The position numbers were made by a program, and so were the translations under genes. From DATNPH01 sp036703315 (GTDB lineage Bacteria > Cyanobacteriota > Cyanobacteriia > Cyanobacteriales > Coleofasciculaceae), in NCBI GenBank assembly GCA_036703315.1, contig DATNPH010000037.1, positions 1 to 64,000 of the forward strand: DNA of 64,000 nucleotides, in the 5' to 3' direction. Below the pieces are notes generated by a model. The model worked only from the letters and a program-made list of their open reading frames with translations, was not told the DNA's origin and did not search any database. This document shows positions 45,411 through 54,120 of the stretch, piece by piece. Within the stretch, counting starts at the first letter, position 1; the number at the start of each line of letters is the position of its first letter.

Positions 45411-46745
45411 ATGGCTTTGTCACGCCGCCAATTTTTCACCCTAGCAGGTGCAGGAGCCGCAACTGCTGTGCTTGCATCCCCCTTAAAGGCTCTCTATGCC
45501 AGACAAACCCGTGGTTTATTAGTCCGTGGAGGAGGTTATGGAGATCTCGTACCTGACCCTAATGGCTTGTTAGATTTACCACAAGGATTTCAATATCGAG
45601 TCTTCTCTCGCACAGGCGACATTATGAGCGATGGCAATCCAGTACCAGCCGATCATGATGGTATGGCGGCTTTCCCTGGTGCCAACAACACCGTGATTCT
45701 CGTCCGAAATCACGAACTCGCTCCAACTGAAACTGACAGGCCAGGACTAATTGCACCAGCAAATAAGATGTATGACTCCAATAATCGAGGTGGCACCACT
45801 ACCCTGATTGTTGGGCCAAATCGCGAATTAATTAAGCATTATGCTTCGTTAGCCGGTACCAATCGCAATTGTGCTGGTGGCCCCACCCCTTGGGGTTCAT
45901 GGATTAGCTGTGAAGAAACTACCGAGACTCCAACCACAACTCCAATAAATTTAAAGCCTCACGGCTATAACTTTGAAGTTTCGGCTAAGGCATTAGGGCC
46001 TGTAGACCCCGTTCCCCTCATAGCGATGGGTCGATTCAACCACGAAGCCATTGCTGTAGACCCCAAAACAGGGATTATCTATCAGACCGAAGACAGAGGA
46101 GATAGCCTGTTTTATCGCTTTATTCCTAATCAGCCTGGTAACCTCCAAGCCGGAGGTGTTCTTCAAGCTTTAAAAATTCAAGGTATGCCTGGGGTAAATA
46201 CCAGTAATAAACCTACCGCAACTATTCCTGTAGGTCAGCCCATGGCAGCAGAGTGGGTTACCATTGACAATCCCAATCCTCCCACAGATACCGTGCGAGT
46301 TGAGGGCTACGGTAAGGGAGCTGCCCGGTTTACACGCGGAGAAGGGATATGGTATGGCAATGGTGAATTTTACTTTACCTGCACCAATGGTGGTGTTAAA
46401 GGCGCAGGTCAGGTCTGGCGCTACGTTCCCGGTAAAACTCCTCAACAGGGTGGTACCATCGAACTGTTTGTTGAACCCAACGATCCAAACCTATTAGACG
46501 CACCCGATAACATTGTCGTGGCTCCTACTGGCGATCTATTTGTGTGTGAAGATGGCCCGAACACCCAATATGTAGTAGGAGTGACTCTAGATGGTAAACT
46601 CTATCAGTTTGCTCGCAACGCGCTTAATGATAGTGAATTTGCTGGAGCCTGCTTCTCACCTAGCGGTCAAACAATGTTTGTCAATATTCAAAATCCTGGC
46701 ATTACCTTTGCTATCTGGGGTCCTTGGCCGTCAAGACGGAAATAG
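45411..46745 (+). CDS. phoX: PhoX-type (DUF839) phosphatase, Tat-exported
   Basis: A 444-residue protein. The N-terminus MALSRRQFFTLAGAGAATAV is a Tat signal with SRRQF. The body is the PhoX/DUF839 fold: PQGFQYRVFSRTGD, DHDGMAAFPG, LVRNHEL, NCAGGPTPWGSWISCEE and GRFNHEAIAVDP, with the acidic residues that hold iron and calcium in the family. It is a periplasmic alkaline phosphatase or related esterase, normally under phosphate control. ATG 45411 follows GGAGAG. CTTAACT-like direct elements near 45330 could be a weak Pho box, not secure. No phosphate transporter gene adjoins. Confidence 0.85.
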   Translation: MALSRRQFFTLAGAGAATAVLASPLKALYARQTRGLLVRGGGYGDLVPDPNGLLDLPQGFQYRVFSRTGDIMSDGNPVPADHDGMAAFPGANNTVILVRNHELAPTETDRPGLIAPANKMYDSNNRGGTTTLIVGPNRELIKHYASLAGTNRNCAGGPTPWGSWISCEETTETPTTTPINLKPHGYNFEVSAKALGPVDPVPLIAMGRFNHEAIAVDPKTGIIYQTEDRGDSLFYRFIPNQPGNLQAGGVLQALKIQGMPGVNTSNKPTATIPVGQPMAAEWVTIDNPNPPTDTVRVEGYGKGAARFTRGEGIWYGNGEFYFTCTNGGVKGAGQVWRYVPGKTPQQGGTIELFVEPNDPNLLDAPDNIVVAPTGDLFVCEDGPNTQYVVGVTLDGKLYQFARNALNDSEFAGACFSPSGQTMFVNIQNPGITFAIWGPWPSRRK

Positions 46746-46781
46746 TGTTGCCATGCAATTAAGTAGGACTCTGGAAAAAAC

Positions 46782-46979
46782 TCAAGATTTTGTAATTGTG
46801 TAGCCAGTCTTATAGGGGCGTAAGCCAAAAACTCGCCTGAGACAAGCTTGGAATTGTTGCAGCAACCAAGCACCTACTTGAGCTTGATCCACATCACGAC
46901 TGCGTCGCCAAGCTTCCTCCAAGAGACTAATTTCTAATCCAGGGAAGACCTGAAATTCGCTAATATGGCGGCTTAGCAT
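46782..46979 (-). CDS. Hypothetical small protein
   Basis: A 65-codon ORF in the phoX-draG gap (MLSRHISEFQVFPGLEISLL, then EEAWRRSRDVDQAQVGAWLL). The amino-acid pattern looks like a real helical protein with a basic C-terminus, and AAAGG precedes the ATG. No family is recognised and it may be a fragment of a larger gene. It is convergent with phoX. Confidence 0.35.
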   Translation of the reverse strand: MLSRHISEFQVFPGLEISLLEEAWRRSRDVDQAQVGAWLLQQFQACLRRVFGLRPYKTGYTITKS

Positions 46980-47031
46980 TAGCGTTAGCCTTTATAGTTG
47001 AAAGGCGAAGCGCGATCGCTTCGCTAACGCT
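46975..47031. repeat. Nested inverted repeat with HIP1-type core
   Basis: AGCGTTAGC (46981-46989) pairs with GCTAACGCT (47023-47031) around an inner palindrome GCGAAGCGCGATCGCTTCGC. It lies between the small ORF and the draG-like gene, just upstream of the latter's start at 47061. Confidence 0.6.
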
Positions 47032-47060
47032 ACACAACCTCGCACAGGACACCAAATTCT

Positions 47061-47990
47061 ATGCAGCAAATCGAGCGTTACCGTGGGAGTCTTCTCGGTT
47101 TAGCCACTGGCGATGCAGTGGGAACAACCCTAGAGTTCAATCCTCCAGGCAGCTTTACACCCATTAGCGATATGGTAGGCGGTGGTCCATTTAAACTGAA
47201 ACCAGGACAGTGGACAGACGATACCTCCATGGCATTGTGCTTGGCAGAGAGTCTGATTGAGCAAAAAGCTTTTGTTCCAACCGATCAACTCGAAAAATAT
47301 GTGAAATGGTACCGAGAGGGACACCTGAGCAGTACAGGGGAATGCTTCGATATTGGCAATACTACATGCTCAGCGTTACATCAGTTTGAGCAGACACGGG
47401 AACCCTACTCTGATTCCACAGACCCTCGTAGTGCTGGGAATGGCTCCATAATGCGGTTGGCACCTGTACCTCTATTTTTCGCCCAGAACCCCAAAGATGC
47501 GATCGACAAGTCAGCTGAGAGTTCCCGAACTACCCACGGAACGACTACTGCTGTCGATGCCTGCCGCTACTTAGCCGCTTTAATTGTAGGAGCTGTTAAT
47601 GGAGTCAGTCGAGACAAATTACTCCAAGAACGCTACAGCCCAATTCCTGGATATTGGGAAGAAAACCCTTTAGTCGAAGAAATTGACGAAATTGCTGCTG
47701 GGTCTTTCAAACACCGCCAACCCCCAGACATCAAAGGCACAGGCTATGTGGTCAAATCCTTAGAAGCAGCTTTGTGGGCGTTCTATCACAGTCATTCCTT
47801 TGCAGAAGGTTGTCTGTTAGCCGTCAACTTAGGGGATGATGCTGATACAACCGGTGCAGTTTATGGACAGTTAGCCGGAGCTTTCTATGGAGAACAAGGA
47901 ATACCTCAATCGTGGCGCAATAAGCTAGCTTACCGTGATTTGATTGAATCTTTTGCCGAGCAACTGTTTGCTTTAGCCAAATCTACTTGA
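47061..47990 (+). CDS. ADP-ribosylglycohydrolase (DraG-like)
   Basis: A 309-residue protein with the full DraG signature: GSLLGLATGDAVGTT, QWTDDTSMAL (metal-binding Thr-Asp-Asp), GNGSIMRLAPV, RTTHGTTTAVDAC and NLGDDADTTGAVYGQLAGA (second Asp-Asp). Di-metal hydrolases of this family remove ADP-ribose from arginine or other targets. Cyanobacteria have many paralogues and no DRAT partner is adjacent; this strain's nitrogenase relevance cannot be judged. Monocistronic. Confidence 0.92.
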   Translation: MQQIERYRGSLLGLATGDAVGTTLEFNPPGSFTPISDMVGGGPFKLKPGQWTDDTSMALCLAESLIEQKAFVPTDQLEKYVKWYREGHLSSTGECFDIGNTTCSALHQFEQTREPYSDSTDPRSAGNGSIMRLAPVPLFFAQNPKDAIDKSAESSRTTHGTTTAVDACRYLAALIVGAVNGVSRDKLLQERYSPIPGYWEENPLVEEIDEIAAGSFKHRQPPDIKGTGYVVKSLEAALWAFYHSHSFAEGCLLAVNLGDDADTTGAVYGQLAGAFYGEQGIPQSWRNKLAYRDLIESFAEQLFALAKST

Positions 47991-48062
47991 GCTGGACTTG
48001 CCTAAAAATAGAAAGTAAAAATATGTACCCATAGATTTTAGTCTAGGGTAGATTTAACTTTA

Positions 48063-48088
48063 TCGGAGCGCAAGGTCTTGCGCTCCGA
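48063..48088. repeat. Perfect 12-bp palindrome
   Basis: TCGGAGCGCAAG and CTTGCGCTCCGA form a perfect stem with a two-base loop, in the gap after the draG-like gene. It belongs to the same style as GTAGGGGCGCAAGG-type palindromes, one of which received the MITE at 23541. Confidence 0.65.
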
Positions 48089-48143
48089 CAGGGGATACAT
48101 TTACACAAACAGGGCAGGATGCACCCTCGCCATCACTATTGGC

Positions 48144-48344
48144 TTACAAAGTTCGTGTTGTATCTTCTTGAGTCAATTGCTCTTCAATACTGCCAATTGC
48201 AGCATTAACTCCTGCTAACCGGATTTCTAGATCACCCCGCATCGACTTAAGAAATCTGAGCTTACGCTCTAAGTTAGTTTTCCGAGAAACAGGTTCTCCG
48301 CCACAGTAAGCGTTATCCCAATTCCAGTTCCAGAAAGGAAACAT
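48144..48344 (-). CDS. Small coiled-coil protein
   Basis: A 66-residue protein. It starts MFPFWNWNWDNAYCGGEP, an aromatic-rich, Gly-containing head, then a helix with heptad-like spacing (NLERKLRFLKSMRGDLEIRL ending in IEEQL). The plan is like DUF5320-type small proteins, with low certainty. GAAGG lies about six bases before the ATG. Downstream it faces the draG-like gene. Confidence 0.5.
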   Translation of the reverse strand: MFPFWNWNWDNAYCGGEPVSRKTNLERKLRFLKSMRGDLEIRLAGVNAAIGSIEEQLTQEDTTRTL

Positions 48345-48493
48345 AATCTACCTTCACTTATATGCGACTATTCTCATCTTGACTAATTAGTCGATTCAAT
48401 TGCTATTTCGGTGATGGTGGGAAAACCGACCATAGGAACAGTAATTACTCAACTGTCCATTTCTAGCTATGGAGATTAAGGTCTTTTAGCCTT

Positions 48494-48594
48494 ATACCAA
48501 TTCCCTATAATATTGCATTGAATTTTGGTAGAGTTGCAATGCCTTGTAAGCCACAAAGGGTTTGTTTTAGTGCAAACTCATAAAGAATTGGTAT
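48494..48594. mobile_element. ATACCAATTC-ended MITE-like element
   Basis: 101 bp bounded by ATACCAATTC and GAATTGGTAT, with similarity continuing to about 24 bases on each side (imperfect). No coding capacity. It lies in the 370-base gap between the small coiled-coil gene and the kinase gene; the rest of that gap shows only AT-rich DNA. Compare 17742-17869. Confidence 0.7.
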
Positions 48595-48714
48595 TAGTTT
48601 ACCTTGCAGACTTGATCAGGGAGTAGGGAAAGAAAGAAAAAAGATTGTATCTTCCTATGCCTTTTCCCCTGCCCCTTTTTGGTGAACTTAACTTCTGAAT
48701 TACCAATTATGTGG

Positions 48715-50127
48715 TCATAGCTGACAAGTCTCTACGAGGGAGAAGAGACGATCAACCTCAACAGCACCTTCTACTCCTACTAACTCCATAGCCCCAACAC
48801 CCCATCCGATAGACAGTCCTAAAGGTAAATGTCCAGGAGGAGCATTTAAGCTAAAGGTTAGGTCAGAATACAGTTTCCAGCTTTCATTGACACGCCAACC
48901 AACGCGATCGCCAAATTTTTCATACACATAAGAATCATAGACTTCCGGCTTGCCTCCTTCCTCTATCCAAATACGCTTTTGTACACTGAAGCCAAAGTAA
49001 TCATTACTATGGTGTACCCATAATTGATTAATCGTGCGGAAGTCTTTGCAAGGGAACTTTTCAATATCTTCGTTATCTAGATAACCTCGCTGTTGTTGTC
49101 CCATGACTTCCAACATCTTTTGACGAGTTTCTTCATCCGCTTCTTTCCACTTTCCGGCGGCGAGTAAGTCTCGTAATTTTGTGTAATCAATGCCTCTTTC
49201 AGAGTCTAAAAGTACATCAAGCCCATTGGGGAGGGCAACAGCTGACTTTAAATCTTGCAGCGCCTCTAAAGCAGATTGATATCGATCTTTGACGGAATTT
49301 TTCAACAAATTATCTAGAATTTTCCCAAGCTGGGGGCTGGTTGTTGTTCCCTCTGGCAGATGTTCACGCCACATCAAGCAGCCTTCCAGGGGATTATACA
49401 AGTTAAACGGATGCATCCCTGTCAGCAAATGAATGCAAGTTGCCCCCAAAGCGTATAAGTCACTAGCCGGATAAGCTGCACCAGCTTGGAGTTGTTCAGC
49501 TGGTGCATATCCAAGCGTACCGATCATCGTTCCCTTTCCCTCTAAGCTTTTTACCGTTGCTTGTTTCGCCACACCAAAATCAATCAGAACCAATTTCCCA
49601 TCACTACGACGGCGTACAATATTTGCTGGCTTGATATCCCTGTGAATTACGCCTCGATTATGGATAAATTGGAGAACTGGCAGTAACCCTGCCAAAATCT
49701 CTTTAATATCGCTTTCTTGGTGGGGCGAACTTGTGTTTTCTACCTTCTCGTGCAATTCATTTAATAAAGTCTGCCCATCAATATACTCTTGCACCAAATA
49801 CAGGCGATCCTCAAGTTCAAAATGGGCATATAGATCAGTAATTAGGTCATGTTTGCCTAATTCATACAGTCGCACGGCTTCTTGATTAAACAAATCCGTT
49901 GCCTTCTGATCTTGATCAGGCGGCAACATGAATAGTTTAATCACACAAGGATGATTAAGGCGGTCTTGATCTAAGGCTTTAAAGGTTCGACTAGATCCAC
50001 CTCGACCAAGTGCTTGAATAGCGCGGTAGCGGTCTTTCAGCAGTAGCTTGGTGCCACAAGTTAAGCAAAAGTTTGCATCATCTGGATTCTTTGGCTTGAG
50101 GCAGTCGGGATTGAGGCAGTAGCTCAT
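48715..50127 (-). CDS. Serine/threonine kinase fused to GUN4 domain
   Basis: A 470-residue protein with three parts: a zinc-ribbon head (CLNPDC and FCLTCG, about 4-24), a Hanks-type kinase (about 33-300: GRGGSSRTF glycine loop, CVIKLF lysine, HRDIKPANIV, LIDFGVAKQ, GTLGYAPAEQL) and a C-terminal GUN4 domain (about 320-465: LRDLLAAGKWKEADEET, DIEKFPCKDFRTINQLW, GDRVGWR). All catalytic residues of the kinase are present. GUN4 binds porphyrins and activates Mg-chelatase, so the fusion may sense tetrapyrroles and signal by phosphorylation. No transmembrane segment. Confidence 0.93.
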   Translation of the reverse strand: MSYCLNPDCLKPKNPDDANFCLTCGTKLLLKDRYRAIQALGRGGSSRTFKALDQDRLNHPCVIKLFMLPPDQDQKATDLFNQEAVRLYELGKHDLITDLYAHFELEDRLYLVQEYIDGQTLLNELHEKVENTSSPHQESDIKEILAGLLPVLQFIHNRGVIHRDIKPANIVRRRSDGKLVLIDFGVAKQATVKSLEGKGTMIGTLGYAPAEQLQAGAAYPASDLYALGATCIHLLTGMHPFNLYNPLEGCLMWREHLPEGTTTSPQLGKILDNLLKNSVKDRYQSALEALQDLKSAVALPNGLDVLLDSERGIDYTKLRDLLAAGKWKEADEETRQKMLEVMGQQQRGYLDNEDIEKFPCKDFRTINQLWVHHSNDYFGFSVQKRIWIEEGGKPEVYDSYVYEKFGDRVGWRVNESWKLYSDLTFSLNAPPGHLPLGLSIGWGVGAMELVGVEGAVEVDRLFSLVETCQL

Positions 50128-50355
50128 ACTAGGCAGAGGCTGGCTTTGTGTTTATTTTCCCTTCTTCTGTAGTCTAATGTTGCCAAATATGTAGTTTTGT
50201 GTAGACAATCCGGGAAAGTTGTGCCTCTTTGAGGTGTTATAAGCGATCGCCTCCTGTATCCAGGATATACCTATAGTTAGTTAAGGCTAGTACATTGGAA
50301 GCCGGTTGCTATCCTGATGCGATCGCTTTACCTATTGGTAGATTGCCAGAACCTA

Positions 50356-50580
50356 CTAGGGAGTCTGTTGCAAATCAGGTCGTTCTTCCGGCAAAATTGC
50401 ACCTTCGACTGGACATACCTGTAAACAAATCCCACAGTCAATACAAGTTGCAAAGTCAATCCAGTACCAGTCAGTCCCTATAGTATTTTTTCCTGGACCT
50501 TCATGGATACAAGCAACGGGACAAGCATCGACGCAATCGGCAACGCCTTCGCAGGTATTAGTAACAATAGTGTGTGGCAC
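50356..50580 (-). CDS. Bacterial-type 7Fe/8Fe ferredoxin
   Basis: A 74-residue ferredoxin. The first cluster region is CEGVADCVDACPVAC with a widened spacing (C-x5-C-x3-C), suggesting a [3Fe-4S] or unusual cluster; the second is the regular CIDCGICLQVCP for [4Fe-4S]. It begins with GTG (50580). Its partner oxidoreductase is not adjacent. It is the third ferredoxin type in the window. Upstream, the 115-base gap to hisZ holds nothing notable. Confidence 0.92.
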   Translation of the reverse strand: MPHTIVTNTCEGVADCVDACPVACIHEGPGKNTIGTDWYWIDFATCIDCGICLQVCPVEGAILPEERPDLQQTP

Positions 50581-50695
50581 GGTGTTCTCTTTTAAGGATT
50601 AGGTAATCCTGATTAGTTGTTCTACTGCTTCTAGCCTACCAAGATTGGGCCATGAGCGATGGATGCAAGGATTAGCCCGTTGGAGTTTTTCTGTC

Positions 50696-51931
50696 CTATC
50701 TCAAGGTTTCGATTGTCGGTGTGCCATCAGCTTTAATCCAAGCAATATAAGTGATACGGCGGCGACGAGCATACTCTTGGATGTCTGCTGGTGAACGTTC
50801 TCCCAAATCCATCTCTACCCGAACCAAATGCTCAGAATCTCTCAGTTTTTGAGCATAAGCAAACGCTGCGGCTTCAGCTTGGGGCGTTTGTGGAACAACT
50901 AACCAATCACTCGCTGGTATTTGGCGAGGCAGATGACTTGTGGAGAGCAAAATATAGTGTAAGTCTTCGATGTTGAGGGTAAAGCCAATCCCTGGATAGG
51001 TTTTTCCCTGAGGATGATACAGCCCCAGCAGTTGATCGTAACGACCGCCTTGACCTACAACTCGTTGATTGGACTCGGTATCACTGACGACTTCAAAGAC
51101 GATGCCAGTGTAATAGTCAAAGGTTTGAACTAAGCTAAGGTCAAGAATCAGGGGAACGGGAGTGGGGGCGCTTTGCTGAAGTAGTTCGATCAGAGATTTG
51201 AGGTTATTAACGATTTGATTCTCTGATGAATTTAAATCTAAACTGGCAACTCTTTGTAGAACATCAGAAGGACGACCTCGTAAGTCAAACAGAAATAGCG
51301 CTCGTTCTCGTAATTGTGGAGAAAGGGGCAACGTTTCGAGAGCAACACGGTCAAGATGAGCGATCGCTTTGCGAACCTTGTCTTGCATAGGCTGTGGAAA
51401 GGGAGAAAGGAGCGATCGCGTCAGTCCTGCTTCTCCTAAAATCAAGTGCCACTGCTGTAAACCCAGCTGCTTCAGGCAATCTATCAGCAATAAAAGAATT
51501 TCTGCATCTGCCAACAGTCCACCCGTACCCAACAGTTCTACGCCCGACTGGTAAAACTCCAGCTGACGCCCGTGGTGACCAACAGTGGGTCGGCGGAACA
51601 CATTGGCATTGTAATAAAGTCGTTGCGGCAGGGATAGAGTTGCCTCACTTGCACTTCCTGCAATCCGGGTTACCATTGCCCGTGCGATCGAAGCTGTTAA
51701 TTCCGGACGCAGTCCCAGCGTTCCTTCCTCAGCCTCCTGCAACTGAATTACTGTTGAACGCTGGATTGCGCCACCCGCCATCAGGGTATCCAACCACTCC
51801 AAAGTAGATGTGATGATTTGGTGATATCCCCAACGATGAAATACCTGCTGTAAGTGGTCTGAGATCCAGCGTTTTTGTGTAACTTCGAGGGGCAGCAAAT
51901 CTCTTGCGCCCGCTGGTGGTTGATGAACCAT
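50696..51931 (-). CDS. hisZ: ATP phosphoribosyltransferase regulatory subunit
   Basis: A 411-residue HisRS-like protein without the tRNA-binding domain. Motifs: GARDLLP at the N-terminus, LRPELTASIAR (motif 2 region), RLYYNANVFRR, GRQLEFYQSGVELLG and FDYYTGIVFEV. HisZ activates the short HisG in histidine synthesis. The ATG shares one base with the stop of the J-domain gene upstream, so translation is probably coupled to it. hisG is not in the window. Confidence 0.95.
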   Translation of the reverse strand: MVHQPPAGARDLLPLEVTQKRWISDHLQQVFHRWGYHQIITSTLEWLDTLMAGGAIQRSTVIQLQEAEEGTLGLRPELTASIARAMVTRIAGSASEATLSLPQRLYYNANVFRRPTVGHHGRQLEFYQSGVELLGTGGLLADAEILLLLIDCLKQLGLQQWHLILGEAGLTRSLLSPFPQPMQDKVRKAIAHLDRVALETLPLSPQLRERALFLFDLRGRPSDVLQRVASLDLNSSENQIVNNLKSLIELLQQSAPTPVPLILDLSLVQTFDYYTGIVFEVVSDTESNQRVVGQGGRYDQLLGLYHPQGKTYPGIGFTLNIEDLHYILLSTSHLPRQIPASDWLVVPQTPQAEAAAFAYAQKLRDSEHLVRVEMDLGERSPADIQEYARRRRITYIAWIKADGTPTIETLR

Positions 51932-52920
51932 TACTTTTTCTTAGGACCAAACATTTTACCAAATAAGCCACCGCCACTGGATTGATCAGGCTGTTTGCGT
52001 GACTCTGGTTGAGAAGAAGCCTTGGGTGGCTGCTTCCCACCTTGATTTTTCTGAGCCAGCGATTCGAGATGTTGTTTGCCCTTCAATGCCAATTCGTCCT
52101 TAGGATTCAATTGCAAGGCTTTATTAATGTGAACCTTAGCCATTGTCGCCTGATTTTGCTTCAAATAAGCAACTCCCAGTAATGTATGGCAGCGGCTGTT
52201 ATTTTGATCCAATTTGAGCGCTTCTCGCAACTCCAAAACGGCTCCAGCAAAATTGTTCTTCGCCAAATATCCTTCGGCACGACGGATGTACTCACCAATT
52301 CTTGATATTCCAGAATCAGGTAGCGGGCTGTTAGATCCTACAGAAGAACCAGTATTAACACCAGCCCCAGGCGCTTTTGGGCCAGTTCCAGGTGGCTGTG
52401 AGCCAGCTACAGCTGGTTTTGGTCCTGTATCAGTTTTTACGCTGCCTCCTTTGAGCATCAGGTAAACTGCATTGAGTTCACTAATTTCAGCAATTTTATC
52501 TAAGACTTGGTCGAGAGCTTCGTATTGCTGAGTTGCCAGGGTATGTACTGAGCTTCTATAAAGGCTTTCTAAATTTGGTCCTGACCGTGCTAATTGTTTA
52601 GCGGCTTCGCTAGCGAGTGTAAGTTTCCCGCCTTCTGAAGCCAGACGTCTACCCATGTGGTTCAGACTGACAAGGTAGTCACGATTATTGCTCTGAGACA
52701 GCTGTTCGTAGGCTGGATTAACAAGTTTCGATAATATCTGACTTGCTTGCTTTTTTTCGGTTTCGGTTGCTGCTTTGCTACTGTCAGGATGTAACTTCCG
52801 AGCAATGTTAAGATACCGTTTACGGACTTCCTTAGCCTCTGCATTGACTGGAATTCCTAAAACGGCGTGGTGGTCAGTAAAATCAAACTTAAATAGTCCG
52901 CGATCGATGTTAAAAGACAT
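51931..52920 (-). CDS. J-domain plus TPR protein
   Basis: A 329-residue cytoplasmic protein. The J-domain is at 8-75 (HHAVLGIPVNAEAKEVRKRY, with the HPD motif in ARKLHPDSS), then a helical middle, a Pro/Gly-rich linker (TGPKPAVAGSQPPGTGPKAP) and three TPR units (about 208-295). The basic tail ends in KMFGPKKK. It should recruit a DnaK to TPR-bound clients. It overlaps hisZ by one base, which makes it the first gene of a two-gene operon. ATG 52920 is used; the TTG 15 bases upstream is less likely. Confidence 0.88.
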   Translation of the reverse strand: MSFNIDRGLFKFDFTDHHAVLGIPVNAEAKEVRKRYLNIARKLHPDSSKAATETEKKQASQILSKLVNPAYEQLSQSNNRDYLVSLNHMGRRLASEGGKLTLASEAAKQLARSGPNLESLYRSSVHTLATQQYEALDQVLDKIAEISELNAVYLMLKGGSVKTDTGPKPAVAGSQPPGTGPKAPGAGVNTGSSVGSNSPLPDSGISRIGEYIRRAEGYLAKNNFAGAVLELREALKLDQNNSRCHTLLGVAYLKQNQATMAKVHINKALQLNPKDELALKGKQHLESLAQKNQGGKQPPKASSQPESRKQPDQSSGGGLFGKMFGPKKK

Positions 52921-53123
52921 ATGGGAGGCGTCCAATCTCTGTACCGAAAGAATTGTCTCTAGTATGTCTCAGATTTTGGTACGAGCGATGACCCTTTACC
53001 TAAGCTTGATTTACTAAGAGACAGTGAGAAGACTTTGATTGTATTAGAAAACAGTTAGGCTGTTGTCTAAAATAATTTTCTCAATTGGTGGTGCATGAGA
53101 AAGTTTATGACCACCTGATGAAA

Positions 53124-53948
53124 TTATCTCCAAGTGGACAGTGGCGGAACTCGTAAAAGTTCAGTGCTCAGATTGTCGTGAATCTTACCATTTGTTGCCA
53201 AAACCCGACCCGAAGAAATAATTAATGGACTGCCGTCGTAAGCTGTCACTTTACCACCAGCTTCCTCTACCAACACTACCCCAGCCGCTATATCCCAAGG
53301 AGAAAGTCCTCGCTCCCAGTATCCATCCAGTCGTCCACAGGCAACATCAGATAAATCCAACGAGGCAGAACCGCTACGGCGGACGCCCTGAGTCAGGTGA
53401 GTGAGGTGACAGAACTCGGCGTAGTTGTTATCAGAGGTTTCGCGCCTATCGTAGGCAAAGCCGCTGACGAGCAGGCTCTTACTAAGATCTGATGGTTGGG
53501 AAACCTGAATAGGTTGTCGATTGCAAGTTGCTCCTAAGCCCTTAGCCGCACGAAATAGCTCATTGCGAAACGGATTATAAATCGCGCCCACCTGAGGCGT
53601 ACCAGCAATCAGTAGTCCTACCGAGACAGCCGCAATAGGATACTGATGTGCGTAGTTAGTCGTGCCATCTAGGGGATCGATCGCCCAGAGATAATCACCC
53701 TGATTGTCTCCCAGCTGACCCGATTCTTCTGCGAGGATGGAATGTTCAGGGACATGACGCTGTAGTACTTTGAGGATGGCTGCTTCGGCTTCTTTATCAG
53801 CGACAGTGACTAAGTCTCCAGGACGACCTTTCTCTTCTACGGCTTCTAACTTGCCCCAATAGAGTTGTAAAATAGCGCCGGCAGCCATTACCGCTTCGGT
53901 GGCAATGTCTAGAAAGATTTGCAGTTGTTCAGAGGTCGGTTGGCTCAT
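53124..53948 (-). CDS. Inositol monophosphatase family protein (SuhB-like)
   Basis: A 274-residue Mg/Li-type phosphatase. Metal ligands: EESGQ (Glu about 74), WAIDPLDGTTNYAH (about 88-101, Asp-x-x-Asp-Gly-Thr), and SPWDIAAGVVLVEEAGG (Asp about 217). Substrates may be inositol-1-P, or sugar or fructose bisphosphates. ATG 53948 starts it at the conserved N-terminal helix; the frame upstream adds 25 residues of unlikely composition. No operon partner. Confidence 0.93.
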   Translation of the reverse strand: MSQPTSEQLQIFLDIATEAVMAAGAILQLYWGKLEAVEEKGRPGDLVTVADKEAEAAILKVLQRHVPEHSILAEESGQLGDNQGDYLWAIDPLDGTTNYAHQYPIAAVSVGLLIAGTPQVGAIYNPFRNELFRAAKGLGATCNRQPIQVSQPSDLSKSLLVSGFAYDRRETSDNNYAEFCHLTHLTQGVRRSGSASLDLSDVACGRLDGYWERGLSPWDIAAGVVLVEEAGGKVTAYDGSPLIISSGRVLATNGKIHDNLSTELLRVPPLSTWR

Positions 53949-54120
53949 AGGAAAAGGTTTCAGGGTTAGGGGCACACTATAGGAAAAGCTTAGCGGGATT
54001 AGAAGCTTGTTGGTATGAGCCAAAGTCCAAGATTTCTCTTCTTTAGTAGCCTACCAGTCACCCAAGCTAAAAGCTAATAAAAGCGTTGCCTCTTGGGTGA
54101 TGATTGTTTTTTGCTCAAAG

